Origin: Hydractinia symbiolongicarpus
Lineage: Eukaryota > Cnidaria > Hydrozoa > Anthoathecata > Hydractiniidae
Direction of reading: 5' to 3'
DNA: 64,000 bases
NCBI RefSeq assembly: GCF_029227915.1
Contig: NC_079882.1
Coordinates: 29,068,001-29,132,000, forward strand
The notes beneath the pieces were generated by a model that saw only the letters and a list, made by a program, of their open reading frames with translations, was not told the DNA's origin and did no database searches. How positions within the stretch are numbered: position 1 is the stretch's first letter; each line of letters opens with the position of its first letter. Of this stretch, positions 12,701-26,279 are shown piece by piece. Both the position numbers and the translations under genes were made by a program.

Positions 12701-15700
12701 AATTGGTTCTAAAAATGTAAAAAATACAGATAAACATTTGTTAAAGATATATAGAAACCACACAAATTTATTCGGTATTTGTCAATATATACAAAAAACA
12801 AAGTAAATAGATGACGTACCTTCTCGTGTAATACCAGCCATGGAATCTTCTAACGTTTGGGCTGACTCGGCAACCATAATTCCGTCTTCCGGTTCACTAT
12901 CCAAAGAAAATGGCGCAGGTGGTAACGTTATCTCACCTAGGTTAACAAGTTCGAGATTGTGTGCAGCTGCAAAATTTTGAAGCGCGTTTAATTGATGTAC
13001 GCTATTCGTCAGCTTCTGAATCATGGAAATAGCATCAGTCTGTACTCCGGTTGACGTGATTGTTCTTCCTGCACTTGTGACTAGCGCCGTTGTAGTGTCA
13101 GAGGGCGAAGGAGTACAAACCTCAGACTGAGTTGTAAAACTCTCCACTTGAGGATCGACCACGGGAAAAGTGATATTTGCACCTATACCAAGGTCTTCAG
13201 TCACACCAGCCTGGGAAGTTGCAAATTGTTCATGCTGGATCGCTGTGTTTACGGACGACGAAAAAGACAATGCTTGAGCCAGAGACTGCAAATCGGCCGG
13301 CGTAAGATTGGCCAGAGATAACTGCGTAGCCAATGAGACGGGAAGATTTTGGACGTAGAGGTCTGTCGGAGAGGTGTCGACATCTATATCGTGCTTAAAG
13401 TTGTCTTCGTCAAACATTGAGCTCTGTATATTTTGATAATCATCCGGAGGTAGGGCCGAGGGTTGAATGACAGGAGGTGTAAAAGTACAATTATGACTTA
13501 AGCAAATTTGTTGAGGTAGCTGTTGTATCGCAGGTTGCATTTGCACGTGAGGGCATTGAAACTGACAGTCGTGTTGAGGTTGTATGTGGTGTAGGTGTTC
13601 GGTTGGTTGCATGTGTTGGCACATATGATACGACGAATGACTGGCTGTCCCAGTTGATGTTACAGGCGATGGAAAACCAGCATGAATTGGACTGTCGGGT
13701 GGTAGGTAACTTTGATGGTGTATCTGTGCATCGATAAGCAGGCAGGCGACATTAGCATGACCTCCTTTGGCAGCTTCAATGAGCATACTTGAGTTATCCT
13801 ATCAAAAGGAAATTGAAAATAGAAAAAGAATGTCAACAATAAATTATACATAAAAACATTGGCAAAATAGGTAATTATAATAAAACCTTACTTTAAGCTG
13901 TAGTGTCGGATTTCCTCCACGTGTAAGTAGCAATTCCACTACTGCAGCATGACCACCTGCACATGCGAGCGACAAAACAGAATGCTCATCCCCTGTTGTT
14001 TTCTTATTGATATTACCACCTATCAAATCAAAAGTGGAATAAGATTTTTTTACAACACAAATTGCGTCACAACATTATGAAACGTTTGGTCGCAAAACAA
14101 AGTAAATGTTTTTCACAAATAAAACATTCCACTTAGAAAGTTTTATCACAGGACACAAAATAAAGTATCACACATTAAAGCTTAAGAAAAAGTTCTACCT
14201 TGGCTGATCAAGTACTCAACAGTACATAGATGACCAGCTCTTGCTGCTTTCATTAACGGTGTCCTCCCTCCTTCTGATTCATGCTCGATATTTGCTCCAG
14301 TCTCAATTAGCACCTCTACAAGGTCAGTGTGACCATTTTCAGCAGCATATGTAAGAGCTGCATCACCAGTAGCCGTGGTTGCATTAACATTAGCGCCTAA
14401 AATAATCGACGAAGGGTTATATTAAGATAAAAAACAATGTAATTGTTGCTCCTGACGTTAAACAAGATAGCTAACCTTTTTCTAGCAAAAACTTGACAAG
14501 TTCTACGTGCCCCTCAGTAGCAGCTTCCATTAGCGGTGTTGATGCACCTAGTTCAATGTTTGCACCACATTCTAGAAGATAGGACACCACTTCCTGAAAA
14601 CCACCACAACAAGCCAAAGTCAACGCTGTTTCTTGTGTCTCCTCTGTTTGTGCATTGATGTTTGCACCATGCTCCAGAAGTAAAGCAACCATGGGTAGGT
14701 AACCTTCGCGTGCAGCTTCCATCAATGGAGTGTAACTGTAAGAAGAGTGGATGGTAACCTCATCATGTAGACGAGATAGTCCTTAACAAAATGACACAAA
14801 GCAATTTATATTTACCCCTCGTCATTAACTTCCTCGAGTTTAGCACCATGCTCTAACAACAGCTGTGCTAGTTCAACATGACTCCCACATGCAGCAAGTG
14901 TTAGTGGTGATTCAAAGCTATCTGCAGGCATATTGACCTAAGGGAGGTATATATACAAACTTTATATATGCTCAACTTGCAAAAAAAGAAGCATGAAATT
15001 ATTAACTGCAATGGATTGATCGCAAGTAAGTTTGTTAAAAAAAATAATTTAATGTTGTTTGAGATAAACTGTATAGTGATTTAGACTAAACTTAAAGGCA
15101 ACCGAGATTGTAAATACCTGGGCCCCATGATCAAGTAAAAGTTTTGCTACTTCAACGTGTCCATCCTAAAATTAAATTAACACAACAAAAGTAAAACAGT
15201 GATATCCACAAACATTCACTGACTCCAAAACGCACTTGCATGTTCATGTCGACGCATGCTCATGAAAACTACAGAACTCTCTGCCACAGGGTGACAACGC
15301 CAATCAATAAAGTAATGTTTACAAACATCAACAAAGTAGATTACATACCATTGATGCTTCCATTAGTGCAGTATGCATCTCATCTGTTTTGTGTTCCTGA
15401 TCAGCTCCACGTTGAAGTAGAAAAAAAACCATATCAACATGACCTGACAAAAAGACATGCATTCGTTTTAAAATATATTAAATGTCCTTTGCATGTTAGT
15501 AATATTATGAGTAAAAATCTATCATAACATATTTGATAAGGATAGTTAAATACCTTTATAGCAAGCTAGTGTCAAGGCACTTTCCTTGAACTCACTTGAA
15601 TGTGTATTTATACCAGCATTGTTGTCAAGTAACAGTTTTGCAACCTTCACGTGACCACCACTAGCAGCCTCCATCAAAGGGGTGTGTCCGTTTTCATTTT

Positions 15701-18700
15701 GATGCTCCAAATCAGCATTGTGTTTAATCAGGACATGTACAACACCATCATATCCACTACAGCAGGCATAATGAAGGGCTGTGTTACCAGATGACGATTG
15801 TGCATTCACATTTGCTCCATTTTGAAGTAACAGCTGAACAATGTCGACATATCCTCCACTGGCAGCTTCCATTAATGGCGTGCAATCTCCTTTGCTTCCA
15901 CGATCTTCAACATTTGCAGCCATAGCCAACAAGACTTGTACAAGCTCATAATATCCTAATGGATTTAAAAGGTAATCACTTAATCTTAAGAAATACAAAC
16001 AGATTAAAAAAACAAACAAAGAAAGCCATACAAACCTGCAGAACAAGCTAACGACAGCAAACTTTCTCCTTCCTCAGTTGGCTCATGTACACTTCGACCT
16101 TCATCTAACAATTTTCTTACTGCAGCTATATCTCCCTCTATACACGCTTCAACTAGACTTCGGGTACCTAGATGAGAAAGATTAAAATACAAAAAAATTG
16201 TAAGCAAATGTCAATTCTGAACATAACAAATGAAACAATTTTATATAAACGTAAAATAATTATTTTTTCTGCAATAATTTGTTTATATGCAATTTTTAGT
16301 CAGTTTTACCTTGCTCATGGACCTGATTTGCAGTACCATTTCCAGGTTGTGATCTCATCCGTGTAAGAGCAGCAGCAGCTTCATCTAATGCACTGCTGAC
16401 AGATGATGTTAAACGTCGTAAAACTTCAGGATCAGTGAAGGCTTTTCCATCTGCAGCTACACCTATACAAAAATATATTGCATTGATAAAATGTTTGTAT
16501 TCTGTTAAGTTATACTTAATGATTCACTGAGTAAAAAATTTGAAATGGAAAATATTGTTCTGAAACCTTCTCCACCACTTAAGAAGTCATTAAAAGAGGC
16601 GGGGATAAGATTCCTTCTACCTTTCCATTTTCTTTAATTAGGCTGGCTTATTTTCTTATCGTTCTGTTACAGGTGTATTTGGACTTAACATACTTAACCT
16701 GTTTTTTGACCTTTATAACAGACATAACCTGTCTTTTTTAGAACAATTTTATTCACATTAACAAAAAGAACACTTCGAATTTTGCAGGTGCTTTTTTATT
16801 AGCACACACAAATCATATGCATGTAGTATCCTGTGCCTTTCCTGTAAAAGTCTATAAGCTTAAATTACCACATCAGGCTTTTTAAGAAAGATTTTAATCA
16901 CACACCTTTTCTGAACAAGCCTATGTCTAAAGTGTTTATATTTTAAGTAAATCACAAAAAGTTTATCACAACTTCTATTCTATATGCCATAAGTAGAACT
17001 ATACTTGTGTTTTACAAATAAAATGAAAAAAGTTAAATTTTGAAATGCTTATGGTAAAGTATAAAATCTTCAAGTTACATTTCCAGAGATTTAAATTACA
17101 TTAAAATAGAAATTGCTAAATAACATATAGCATAGCATCTCCAGGTTTCATGCTGATGATCAGCAGATGTCTATGTTTTGTAGTAAAAAAAATTTAACAA
17201 TTTGCACTACAGGGGGTATTAAAATGACAAAAACCTATCTGAAAACGCCATCTTATTATCTTTATTTTCCAAACACCTTTAGTTGCATGCAATGAAATTA
17301 AAGCAAAACATCCTACAAGGATGTAACTAAAAAATAAAGCCATATACCTGCTGCTTCAAGAAGAGCCTCTAGCCTTGCTTGTGTTTCTGGACCAACTAGA
17401 GTTAAATTTGATAAATCATGATGCAAGTCATCTTCAGCCAACAACAGTCTGGATGTCAAATCGTTTTGTAGCTATAACAAATAAAAATGATATAAGAAAT
17501 TGACACCATTTGTAGGGTAAAACCCATTTATTTATTTCTATTCATTTATTTATTATTGATTGATTTATTGTATATAAATAAAAACAAAAGAAAATATTTT
17601 ACACCCATTACTTAATAACTCTCTAGTGTAATTATCTAACTTTCAAAAGTGTATTTTTCACGGGTTTTCTTCTTTTTTTTTTGCATTCAATTGTTGTGCA
17701 AGTCACGTAAGACATATGAGAGAATCAAAGTTTTTCTCGATGAATTTTCAAGGCTTTAAATACAAGTTTCATTTCAAATACCGTTGTTGTTCAAATAGTC
17801 TCGATGAATTTTCAAGGCTTTAAATAAAAGTTTCACTTCAAATACCAAATTAACCCTAGACATGAGAATCAAGTGTCTGAATTAGTGACTCTTTTGGGTT
17901 TTAACTTCCTCGTCTATAATAAACAAGATGATGCTTAAATAAAAATTCCTTAAATTTTGATCTCAGGTTTTGAAACTGTTTACTTGATGTCCTGAAACCA
18001 AGGGTGAAAAGTTTTGTGAAGGTTAAGCAAATGTGATTGTATCAGGCATTATTAAATAAACACCAGCAAAAAAATTTCGGACATTCTCATAAAATTTCAA
18101 CTTGTGTATGAAAGAAATGTGACATGTCAAAACAAATTTGGGCTAAAAACACCACAAAAAGGATTTACAGCTGAAATGAAAATACCCAAAAGACATACTT
18201 TCTTAAAGATCCTAAAAACATACAAACCAAAGAAAAAATATATATACCTTGCTACAGTGCCAATCGCGAGTAAAGCTACACATCTTTGAGAGTACAAGTA
18301 CAAATAAACGCGAGTAAAATAGTTCAGAGTGAGAGTACAATGCGAGTATGAGTCTTTTTAATTACGCGAGTACGCAATAATTAAACTACTCGCAAGTAAA
18401 TCTTTAAAAAATATATATCATGTTACTCGCGAGTTATTAAAGAAAAACATAAGACATTAATTTTAATTCACCATTTAATTTTAAACTTTTCTGTCTCTTA
18501 CTTCTTTAAATGCTTCCGCTACTTTCGTTATGTGAAATCTCTTCCAGCATGTTGTTTCACAGGCACAGGCTTTGCTTTCTGAATATTCTTCAACAAACAT
18601 TGCTTTATAACTCAGACAACAATCTGTATAATTTTAAAATATTGCCGTAGAAACAGGATGTGGAGAAAAACGACGAACTCATTGCTAACAAGGTTAGACA

Positions 18701-21700
18701 ACTTTTGTTTCAGTAATTTAATGTTAGCTTTTCTACAAGTACAAGAAATGGAAGATGATTTCGGCAATGTTTTATGGACAGACGAGAGTTCAAATGGACT
18801 GGAACGGAAAGGTATCTTTTCATCGCTGTAGGGGGGCAGCAAAATTAAAAGGAAAACGAAAACATACTTTTAAACTTAACATTTAGGGATGCATATCAAA
18901 ATGCGGCGCATCTCCAATTTTAATTTTTAACGGCATAATGGAAAAGACTCCTACTCTGAAGAAATTATAAAAAAGACGTTTAAACCGTTTATTTCCGATG
19001 TATTTCCAGATAGGTATAGGTTTATACAAGATAACGACCCCAAACACACCAGTTTGAAAGCGCCGCAAGTGATGCAGGAAAGTCAAATAAACTGGTGGAA
19101 AACCCCTCCTGAATCAACAGACATAAATCCTATAGAAAACTTTTGGCATGAAAAAAATTGAAATGACTACAGACCACACACGAAAGAAGAATTGGAAAAT
19201 GCAATTTCGGAAATACGGTCGACTGTGATGCCAGAAAAATGCTGAAAGTATATTTCACACTTACGCAAGGTAATTCCGAAAGTCATTGAAAGAAACGGAA
19301 AAGCATCTGTTTTTAAAAAACTATTTCATGTAATAAAACTGAACATTCAAACTGAACAGTAAAAGTTATTTGTATATATACTTTCATTTTAATAACTGAT
19401 ACATTTATTTTACTACACTTTTGTTGTTGTTTGTTTTGTCTCTTTTTATCCTCAATGTTCTCGATGATATTGAAACGTAGATTAGGGCACAGACTTTTTA
19501 TTAATGTTTTTTTTATTACGCAAAAAAAACATTTAAAAAAAACATGTCAGGAATTAGATTGCTAGAGCCTTTCTTGATCACAAACCCTGGGGACGAGAAT
19601 GCTGGTAGTGATAGGAATGATTAATTTTATTTGTAACAATGAATCACATTATTTAAACTACTAGCCTGAAAATATGAATCTATATAATAATACCCATCTA
19701 CGTCTGTCTGTCTGTCTGTCTGTCACGCAAAACGGTAACCGCATTAGCAAGACACCAAATGAGGTAAGTAGACAACGGCAAACCTGTGGATGTATCCACG
19801 GGCTACAGACTAGTGAGACATAATACTTAAGTTATAGAACTATTAAGTTTTATGATATAATGATAAATAAGACTAATTTCTACTTCTTGAATGCTTTAAA
19901 TCAGAAACTTTCATATACATGCAAAAACTTTGTTGAACTATAGACATATTTGCAGCACGATCTTTATTTTTGTTATCTTCAAATAAAAAAAACTTTCTGA
20001 TCATGTAAATTTTAAGTGTTACTTTCAGCATGTTGTGTTTATCCTTTGCAGGGATTCTGATAATGCTAACTAACATGCCAATAAATTCTGCGCTAGACTT
20101 TGTTGTGTGCACAACATTTCTATTTTGTATTAAGGTTACTGTAAAGGAAAAAACTCACTTGATGAGTAGTCTCAGAAAAACCCTTATAATTTATCAATAC
20201 TTTTATATTTTTTTTAATTTTTTTTTGTTTCTGAATGTTTGATGACAGACTTTTTTGATGGTGTGAGATGTTAATTTTCCAAAAAGAAAATATAATGAAT
20301 TAAACACACACCATTTTCACACATGCGAAATATGGCAAACCGAAAATGGTTATTTTTATTGTAGATAAGCAAAAAATCACACATCTTGTTTACTCATTTT
20401 ATTTTTTTTCTGTGGAAGTAAAAGCAATGCTGAAGAATAAAATGAAATCTCACTTTAAAAGAAAAAATATTAATTTAGGGTTTTTATGGATTTTGAAGAT
20501 GAGCCTTTTGACTATTTACGAAACTCAAAACCAACATGTTTGTGAACTTAAAAAACAAACTCACTTTCAGCAATTTGTGCAACATATTACTAGCACTCTC
20601 ATTTTAATATAATTCTCAATGTAGTCTTTCAATTTTAGCATGTTTAGTTTGTTAAATGCAAGTTTTTATGTTTTAGCCACTAAATTTAAAACAAAAAACA
20701 GGAAAGTGAAATAGCTTTCCTAAATTTTTTTATCTGCCAATGATTTTCTGATTAACTAAAGAAAATTATGATATTTATAATAAATAAAAAACTATCAAAT
20801 AATATGCAATAAAAAACAGCTTAAAAGCATAAATAAATATTAACATTCGATGCAGAAAGTACGGCATTTGAATTAAATGAATTTTGGCATTTTCCATGGT
20901 GATTTAAAGATGGCAACCTGCGTTTAATTCAAACTTACATTGTTCTGTGTTTTTTTTTAAGTAGTTAAAATGCTACATAAATGAAAAGAGAAAGAATAGA
21001 GAGATGGTGAAATGTTTGTAACTGTGTGCCTATTATGCATTTTGGCATGCCTTAACATAACTAGGGGTGTGATCATCATCTCACACCATTACTAATTATT
21101 TGACCATACAACAAATCAAATTCATGGCAACAATACCAAAAGTTGATACCAAAATTCTCCACTTTAAATATACCTCTTCATTGCTTATCACGTTATTGAA
21201 AGACATGTACAATCAACCAGTATCTTTTTTAACAATACCAATCCTTATTACAACTTGTAATCTTAGGAGGCACAATAGTAAATTTGTTTAAATATAATTA
21301 CACAAAGATCTAATATTGCTGTAATTTGTTTAACAACAGAACAAAACAGGGCACTTTACAGGTATTTGTATCGACGTAATGTTATTTGCCTCCTACGAAC
21401 TGTTTTTCTCATAACAATAATGCAAGAATTGGATTGTCGCTTTTATATACAAATTTCCTCTTATAAAAACACTTATAATTTCTTTTAAAAAAAGTATATC
21501 TAAAAAACATAAAATTTCATTTATTTTTATATGTAATTAGGGCACTCACAGGCAGCGAAGATAATTTTTTGAGATTGGTTGTGCAGAAAAATAAAAAAAA
21601 TTAAAGAAAATATAGGGCTGGCACACAAATTTTTAACAGCATACGAAAAAAAATAATTTAAATTTATGAAACTAAATGAGATTAAACGAAGTAATAAAAC

Positions 21701-24700
21701 CCCTATACCCCTGTACAAGACACATCATCATCGTCATCATTTTTGGCTTAACGTTTACTTTCCATGGTAGCATGGCTTGAAAGGGGTATATTAATAACCA
21801 AGGAGGTTTAAAAAGAGAAGGAGATACCATTGCCGATTTGCAGGTTGCTGCATTGTTTTCAATTTCAATTTTGTAAACTAAAATTTTTAAAATCTCACAC
21901 ATAAATTATAAAAGTTACGTTGCTAATTGTTATTTCTGCATAAATTATAAAAAAATTTTCTAGCTGTAAAAACTTCATTGTTTTTTATATAGATCGTTTA
22001 AAATCAGTTTTTTGGTATTTATGGTAATTAGGTATAGTAACAAATGATTAATATTTTCTCTTGTTCAATGAAAGAAACAATAGTTGCAGAATATCGATTC
22101 TATATCGGAAATTCAGTAAAACTGTACAGAAAAAAATCTGTACCGATATGCAACGCCTCCTGCAGTAATATTTTTTTAGAAGTTTTATCAATCTTTTAAC
22201 TTGCTAGGATGGAACATACAGAAATATCTACAAGATAAAAAATTATATCATATTTAGGGCAACAATTTACACAATACAAGCTGAATCGTTTTGCAAGTAG
22301 AGAAAAAAACTTTAACCAGCATTAATTCTTATAGTTCTACATAGCCATGTGTTTTATTTACATTCGTTATAGTTCTTAATATGTTTTTCAAAAGTTCTGC
22401 TTTGTCATTAAAACACTCATCTCTCTCTCTGGGTATGTAAAAATACAGTAAAAGCGGCGCAACAGATGGGTTTCAAAGGAGTGCGTAAACAAAAGAAATT
22501 TGAATAGAATTTAAATGAACGTTGCTTAATGTATCTCCTTATCTTTTTAAACCTCCTTGTAATAATCCATTTCCAATCCAATCTAGACTGTGTTAGATCA
22601 CAAATTAAAAAACAAAACAAAAAACACACAAAGCCTGAATATATTTCTTTTTTACGAAATCAACATAAAGTGATAATTTTATAGGCTTTACAAATCACAA
22701 ATCATAAAAACAATATAGAGCAAAGTTTATATACTGCTGTAATTTTTTAACATTGATGACTGCTGCAGACACAAGGGAAAACAAACTGTTTAAATAGGCT
22801 TAACAAAATATATATAAGTCAAAAATAAATGACAATAGTTCAAGTGAGATGACAAGTTTCTTAAAAAACCGGAATATATTATTTCATAGTTTTTTGAGAA
22901 ATAAATATTGTCGCTCAGGCAAAGCAACTAATTAAATTGCCTTCACCTTATATAAAAATTGGTATTTTTATTGCTATGGAACTTTATAATAGTGTTTCTG
23001 AACAATCGAGGCAAAAAAAAGAAATAAACCACAAGCTATTGTTTGCTTGACAGAGTATTGGAGTAATTTTACATTCCCAATTGTTCATAATTTATTGCAA
23101 AATTCCGACTTTAAAATTCAGCTATCTTATGTCAGCAAAGCACACACCTATCTCTAATTTCACCTTTCATAAAAACATTTTGCAGTAAAAGTGAAACTTC
23201 AAGACTCTAACATCACATATTGTGTTCAAAACTCACTAAGAACAGTCAGCCCTCGAAATTAGCGTCGGCAATCGGCAATTGCCCGGTTTCATTTCGCGAT
23301 GGCAAGAAACTGCCGAGGCTAATCTTTGCTGCGCGCTAATTTTGCGTTAGAAAAGTGGGGGACGCTTTAATTCGTGAACCTTAAATACGATGATCGAGCG
23401 TTTACATATAGCGACTCTCTCCACATATCGGAAATAGTATGTATGACTATACTGTCATTTTTATAAACTTAATGTTTTCAAATTACAAAAAATCCATCAG
23501 CTACATTTTAACAACACTTATGAAAACAATTGTTTTTTACCGCACATGGGTTTCGTTTTTAAAGTTGCTTAAATAACACTTGCAGCATAAGGAAAATCCA
23601 TTAAATTCGGACCAGCTATGGTTTCCAATTACTTTGTCAAATAAAGAAATTATCTACAATTAAATCCACAATAAAATGTCTGTTCCACCTGTAAGTCTAG
23701 TTTTGCAGACTTAATTCATCCGTGCTCTGTCGGCGTTCACCTCCACATTAGTTAAGGACCGCATGGCTGGATTTCTTGTGTAAGACCTGGTTATCAACGA
23801 CGAAGGGGCCAGGCAACAGAGATTTAGGTCTACGTAGTTCTTTTAACTAAATCAGGAGTCAGAATTAGCTAGGATGGTCAGGTTGGCTATGAATAGGCTT
23901 GCTCGTGGATTAAAAGAACTAGGACTATTCAATAATTCTAAGACAAAACGTTTTCGACCAAGACGAAAATCTATCGGACGTCTTGTCCGACGAAATGTGG
24001 CGAAAATTTTGTTTGAAGAGTCTCCAAAAATTATTTTGAGGCCATCGCACACTACAAAATGGATTTTATAGGTTGATTTTAAAAACTCTATTTTTCAGGG
24101 TGCGATCACACGCCTGAAACGATTTAGGAGTGTGCAAGGCTTTCCTGAAAGAGACTGATATCTAAAGGGTTGTTACGACTAATGAAGCTTCAAAAATTAA
24201 TATTTTCAAAATTGCTGACGCTTCACTGTCTTGTGTCGGCAAATTATTGCCGAGGAATTGCCGCTGCAAACGACTATGTCGTCGGCAATTTACTGCCGAC
24301 AGGTTTGTGCGCTAATTTCGAGGACTGGTGGTGTAGCTATAGTGAGGGCGAGCTTGGGCAACTTTTATGCATTTCCAAAATAAATAAAGATCTCCCACAC
24401 TTTCAATTTTACAAAGATCTCTCTGTTATGATACCACATAGAATAAAATAAAATATATATGCCAGTTTTTTTAGGAAATAACTGATAAATGACAATTGCA
24501 GAAAGAAGATCTTTTTCAGCTCATTTCTTTCTACAGAAACATTTTTAAGTCTTTAAACTATTATCATGTGTAGATTGATAACTTCTTATTGACATATATT
24601 TATATAAAGTCATAATGATGTGAAGAAACAAGACTAAAAAGGCCCTCACTTCACCTAGCGCCCGCGTCTTTCTGCTTGCAACGCAGTTGTTAGAGCCAGA

Positions 24701-25313
24701 ATGGCTTACTATGGAAAATGTAAACATTCAAAAAGGTCTATGTCTATCACTATGTTTTAGCAGACTAAAGTTTGTTTTTGTGGTTCTTGTAGCTCTCAAT
24801 TTAAATTAAAACACATTTACAGTACAGTGGAACTTGTCAACTTTGGTGACACCAAGAGAAGTCACCGAACTATCGAAATCACCCGATATTAAAAGGCCTA
24901 AGGGATATTGGAATTTTAAAGTTTGTCTCCTAGCTATATGGATACCTATTCCTACAAAATAAGATTCACAAAGATTTTTTTTCTACAAAAGTTTCCCCAC
25001 TCTGGGGTGGTAACTAGCTATTACCACAGCTTAAGGTTTTTATAAAGATGGCGTCCAACATTTTGCTTCACTTACAAGGGTTCTACTATTTGAAAATATG
25101 CCGTATTTGCAGTATTAACACATTATAACAACTTACAGCAGCATGTTCTTCATCTTCATCACTCATATCATCACTGTCATCTTCCGAAGAACTAGATAAA
25201 CTTGGCGGTGAAGGAATTGGCATGTTACGAATTTGTGTACCAATAGTAGCCATTGGGGTTGTGTTTATAGCGGTGTTGTTAAACAATTCTTGTTCGTTAT
25301 TTCTAATTTCCAT
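6712..25313 (-). CDS. ANKHD1: MASK-type multiple-ankyrin, single-KH protein with an added SAM domain (26 coding exons)
   Basis: This is the ANKHD1/ANKRD17 (Drosophila mask) family, large cytoplasmic/nuclear scaffolds linked to Hippo-Yorkie and receptor tyrosine kinase signalling. Exons in transcript order: 25313-25137, 17471-17348, 16462-16310, 16167-16036, 15955-15554, 15443-15349, 15165-15118, 14937-14816, 14735-14476, 14396-14199, 14019-13892, 13798-12820, 12708-12487, 12410-12122, 12051-11946, 11861-11754, 11643-11406, 11290-11094, 10986-10665, 10584-10371, 10285-10025, 9682-9515, 9329-8278, 8137-7896, 7780-7709, 6987-6712. Every junction has GT/AG and matching phase; total 6,585 nt = 2,194 codons plus stop (human about 2,540). 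Layout by residue: acidic N terminus; GPETQARLEALLEAAG and ALDEAAAALTRMRSQ (~85-145); ankyrin block 1 (~152-637); linker; ankyrin block 2 (~960-1325); Lys/Glu-rich segment (~1330-1480); DGWKEVTRK then the KH domain (~1592-1670); Ser/Thr-rich region; SAM (~2057-2116); Pro-rich tail. The 3' end could differ (see 6551-6588). Confidence 0.96.
6949..7964 (-). other. SAM domain of the MASK-type protein (exons 24-26)
   Basis: Three exons joined in phase 0 build one five-helix SAM domain: TLKSLLERLSLSNHLNLFQ, then KNEIDLDALMLMTEQDYADI, GLPK, and finally EPRVKLLNSMNRL. The EIDLxALMLMTxxDxxxIGL core with a following R-K-LL helix is the SAM hallmark, closest in feel to Bicaudal-C and ANKS SAM domains, which polymerise or bind other SAMs. 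Human ANKHD1/ANKRD17, as I recall them, have none. Confidence 0.88.
9515..9682 (-). other. KH domain exon of the MASK-type protein
   Basis: It encodes ILIPASLISRVIGRGGCNV followed by NAIREHTSAHIDID. The GRGG loop is the RNA-contacting GXXG motif of type I KH domains. The domain finishes in the next exon with GSQHATRQAAQLVQSLI, as in human ANKHD1. Confidence 0.95.
11094..12708 (-). other. Second ankyrin block of the MASK-type protein
   Basis: Exons 13-18 encode about ten ankyrin repeats with regular TALxxAxxxGHxxVVxLLL signatures, for example DTALTIACAGGHDDLVKLLL, DYTPLSLAASGGYVGIIKVL, KLGISPLMLAAMNGHVAAVK and DTALTIAADKGHYKFVELL. Spacing and order follow human repeats 16-25. One donor in this block (exon 16, GTTTTC at 11753) is non-consensus. 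Confidence 0.95.
13727..16167 (-). other. First ankyrin block of the MASK-type protein
   Basis: Exons 4 to the start of 12 encode about fifteen ankyrin repeats, from TRSLVEACIEGDIAAVRKLL to SSMLIEAAKGGHANVACLLI. Repeat order matches human ANKHD1 repeats 1-15 closely, including HKTDEMHTALMEA, NMPADSFESPLTLAACG and NAQTEETQETALTLACCGG. Confidence 0.95.
17736..17846. repeat. Short imperfect tandem duplication
   Basis: A 47-bp segment beginning CTCGATGAATTTTCAAGGCT occurs at 17736 and again at 17800 with two differences. It lies within the MASK first intron. Confidence 0.7.
18660..19325 (+). pseudogene. Tc1-like (DD34E) transposase remnant
   Basis: The catalytic half of a Tc1/mariner-superfamily transposase is readable with several frameshifts and stops. 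The three catalytic acids are visible: D in VLWTDESS (near 18775), D in RFIQDNDPKHTS (near 19030), and E in TDINPIENFWHEK (near 19135). Exactly 34 residues separate the second D from the E, the Tc1 spacing. The C-terminal end (LRKVIPKVIERNGKASVF) is family-typical. No intact inverted repeats were found. It is inactive. Confidence 0.85.
19679..19813 (+). mobile_element. Short non-autonomous Helitron with GTCT microsatellite, copy 1
   Basis: It starts TCTATATAATAATACCC after A and ends GGGCTACAGACTAG before T, the Helitron pattern (5' TC, 3' CTRR, insertion between A and T). A hairpin GTGGAT-gt-ATCCAC (19786-19799) sits just before the 3' end. Inside is a GTCT repeat (about 19702-19724) followed by CACGCAAAACGGTAACC. 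Three more copies occur in the window. Confidence 0.75.
23247..24327. mobile_element. hAT-like TIR element, about 1.08 kb
   Basis: The left end CAGCCCTCGAAATTAGCG and the right end, read inverted, CAGTCCTCGAAATTAGCG differ at one base. Each end is followed inward by GTCGGCAAT/TGCCGAC palindromic motifs (23264-23320 and 24234-24303). The interior has no convincing transposase. The CAG start and TIR sequence suggest hAT, but no 8-bp target duplication was found in the flanks. Confidence 0.65.
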
Positions 25314-25823
25314 GGTTTAACATAATATTAGCTAACTATATTTGTTTTCTAATGTCTAGTGGCAGTTTGTACCACTAAATGTATTAGTTTATCATTGCAT
25401 AAATTTTTAAAATGTTGACCCTTCGCTTGTAGTACGAAGATTCTTTATTTTGTTCCAGAATAAACACGAGGGTATAAACCCGGGGCATCCAAGGCCGTGC
25501 GAGAAAAAATCAGTTGGAAGAATGAGAGCGAGTTTACAAATTACGTCATAAAAAACACCTGTGTGATTTACTCACTTTCGGCAATTTAATAACTTTAAAA
25601 ATCGCTCTACGATAACTATTTGCAAATATTAACCATTTTTGCCGAGCTTGTAAGCAAAATTCTTGTTTTCAAGTTTCCGGTAAATGACACAATATAAATT
25701 TAGGATTGGTACATGAGAAGAGCGTTCAATCCCCACATAGGCCGTCGGTTGTGTAGCAATGCAGAAATTCAGAGTTTTTTGTGGCTCGAAGAAGAGCTTT
25801 GAACACTGTAGAACCTCCTTCGT

Positions 25824-25880
25824 GGTCCCTCCTGGAAACAACTGACAAGGTATATCTATCGGAAATAATGAGGCTAACCA
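25824..25880 (+). repeat. SINE 3' fragment, copy 4
   Basis: TGGTCCCTCCTGGAAACAA, then GACAAGGTATAT, then GAGGCTAACCA correspond to the tail block of the SINE copies at 1588, 38341 and 39820. The tRNA-like head is missing. Confidence 0.6.
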
Positions 25881-26273
25881 CAAAATATAAATCATCACTA
25901 CTACTACACAAAATCTCGACAAGTTAAAGGCCGAGTTTGTTGGGTAATATACAATTAGAACTTTTAGGCCAAAAAAATAGCAGCACTTTTATTACCCAGG
26001 TAAATTTTAATTATCGCTAAATTACCAAAAATTAGCACTCGATATCCACGGATAAAAATGAAATTCATTTTCTATCTTTTCTCACTTTGATGCGAATACT
26101 TATAAAGAAATGTTAGTTACAACTAGGATGTAAAGAATCTTTGTATCATAACTATTCGATTTTACAAGAGTTGAATAGGCAATATGTTATAGGAATGATT
26201 TATATTGAGCAATCAATATATCTTGTATTTACATTTTCAAAAAAAATATACATATCGTTACTATCACAAACAT

Positions 26274-26279
26274 TTTATT
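26274..26279 (-). terminator. Candidate poly(A) signal of MRPL23
   Basis: TTTATT on the + strand reads AATAAA on the minus strand, about 80 bases after the MRPL23 stop codon. Confidence 0.4.

Larger units (their letters stand above)
17472..25136. other. First intron of the MASK-type gene (7.7 kb), repeat-rich
   Basis: It holds an imperfect 64-bp-spaced duplication (17736-17846), a CGAGTAC-rich segment with several CGCGAG motifs (18260-18440) that may be part of a transposon end, a dead Tc1-like transposase (18660-19325), a short Helitron (19679-19813) and a hAT-like TIR element (23247-24327). The remaining sequence, about 19900-23200 and 24330-25130, is AT-rich with no supportable gene on either strand. 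Confidence 0.6.
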
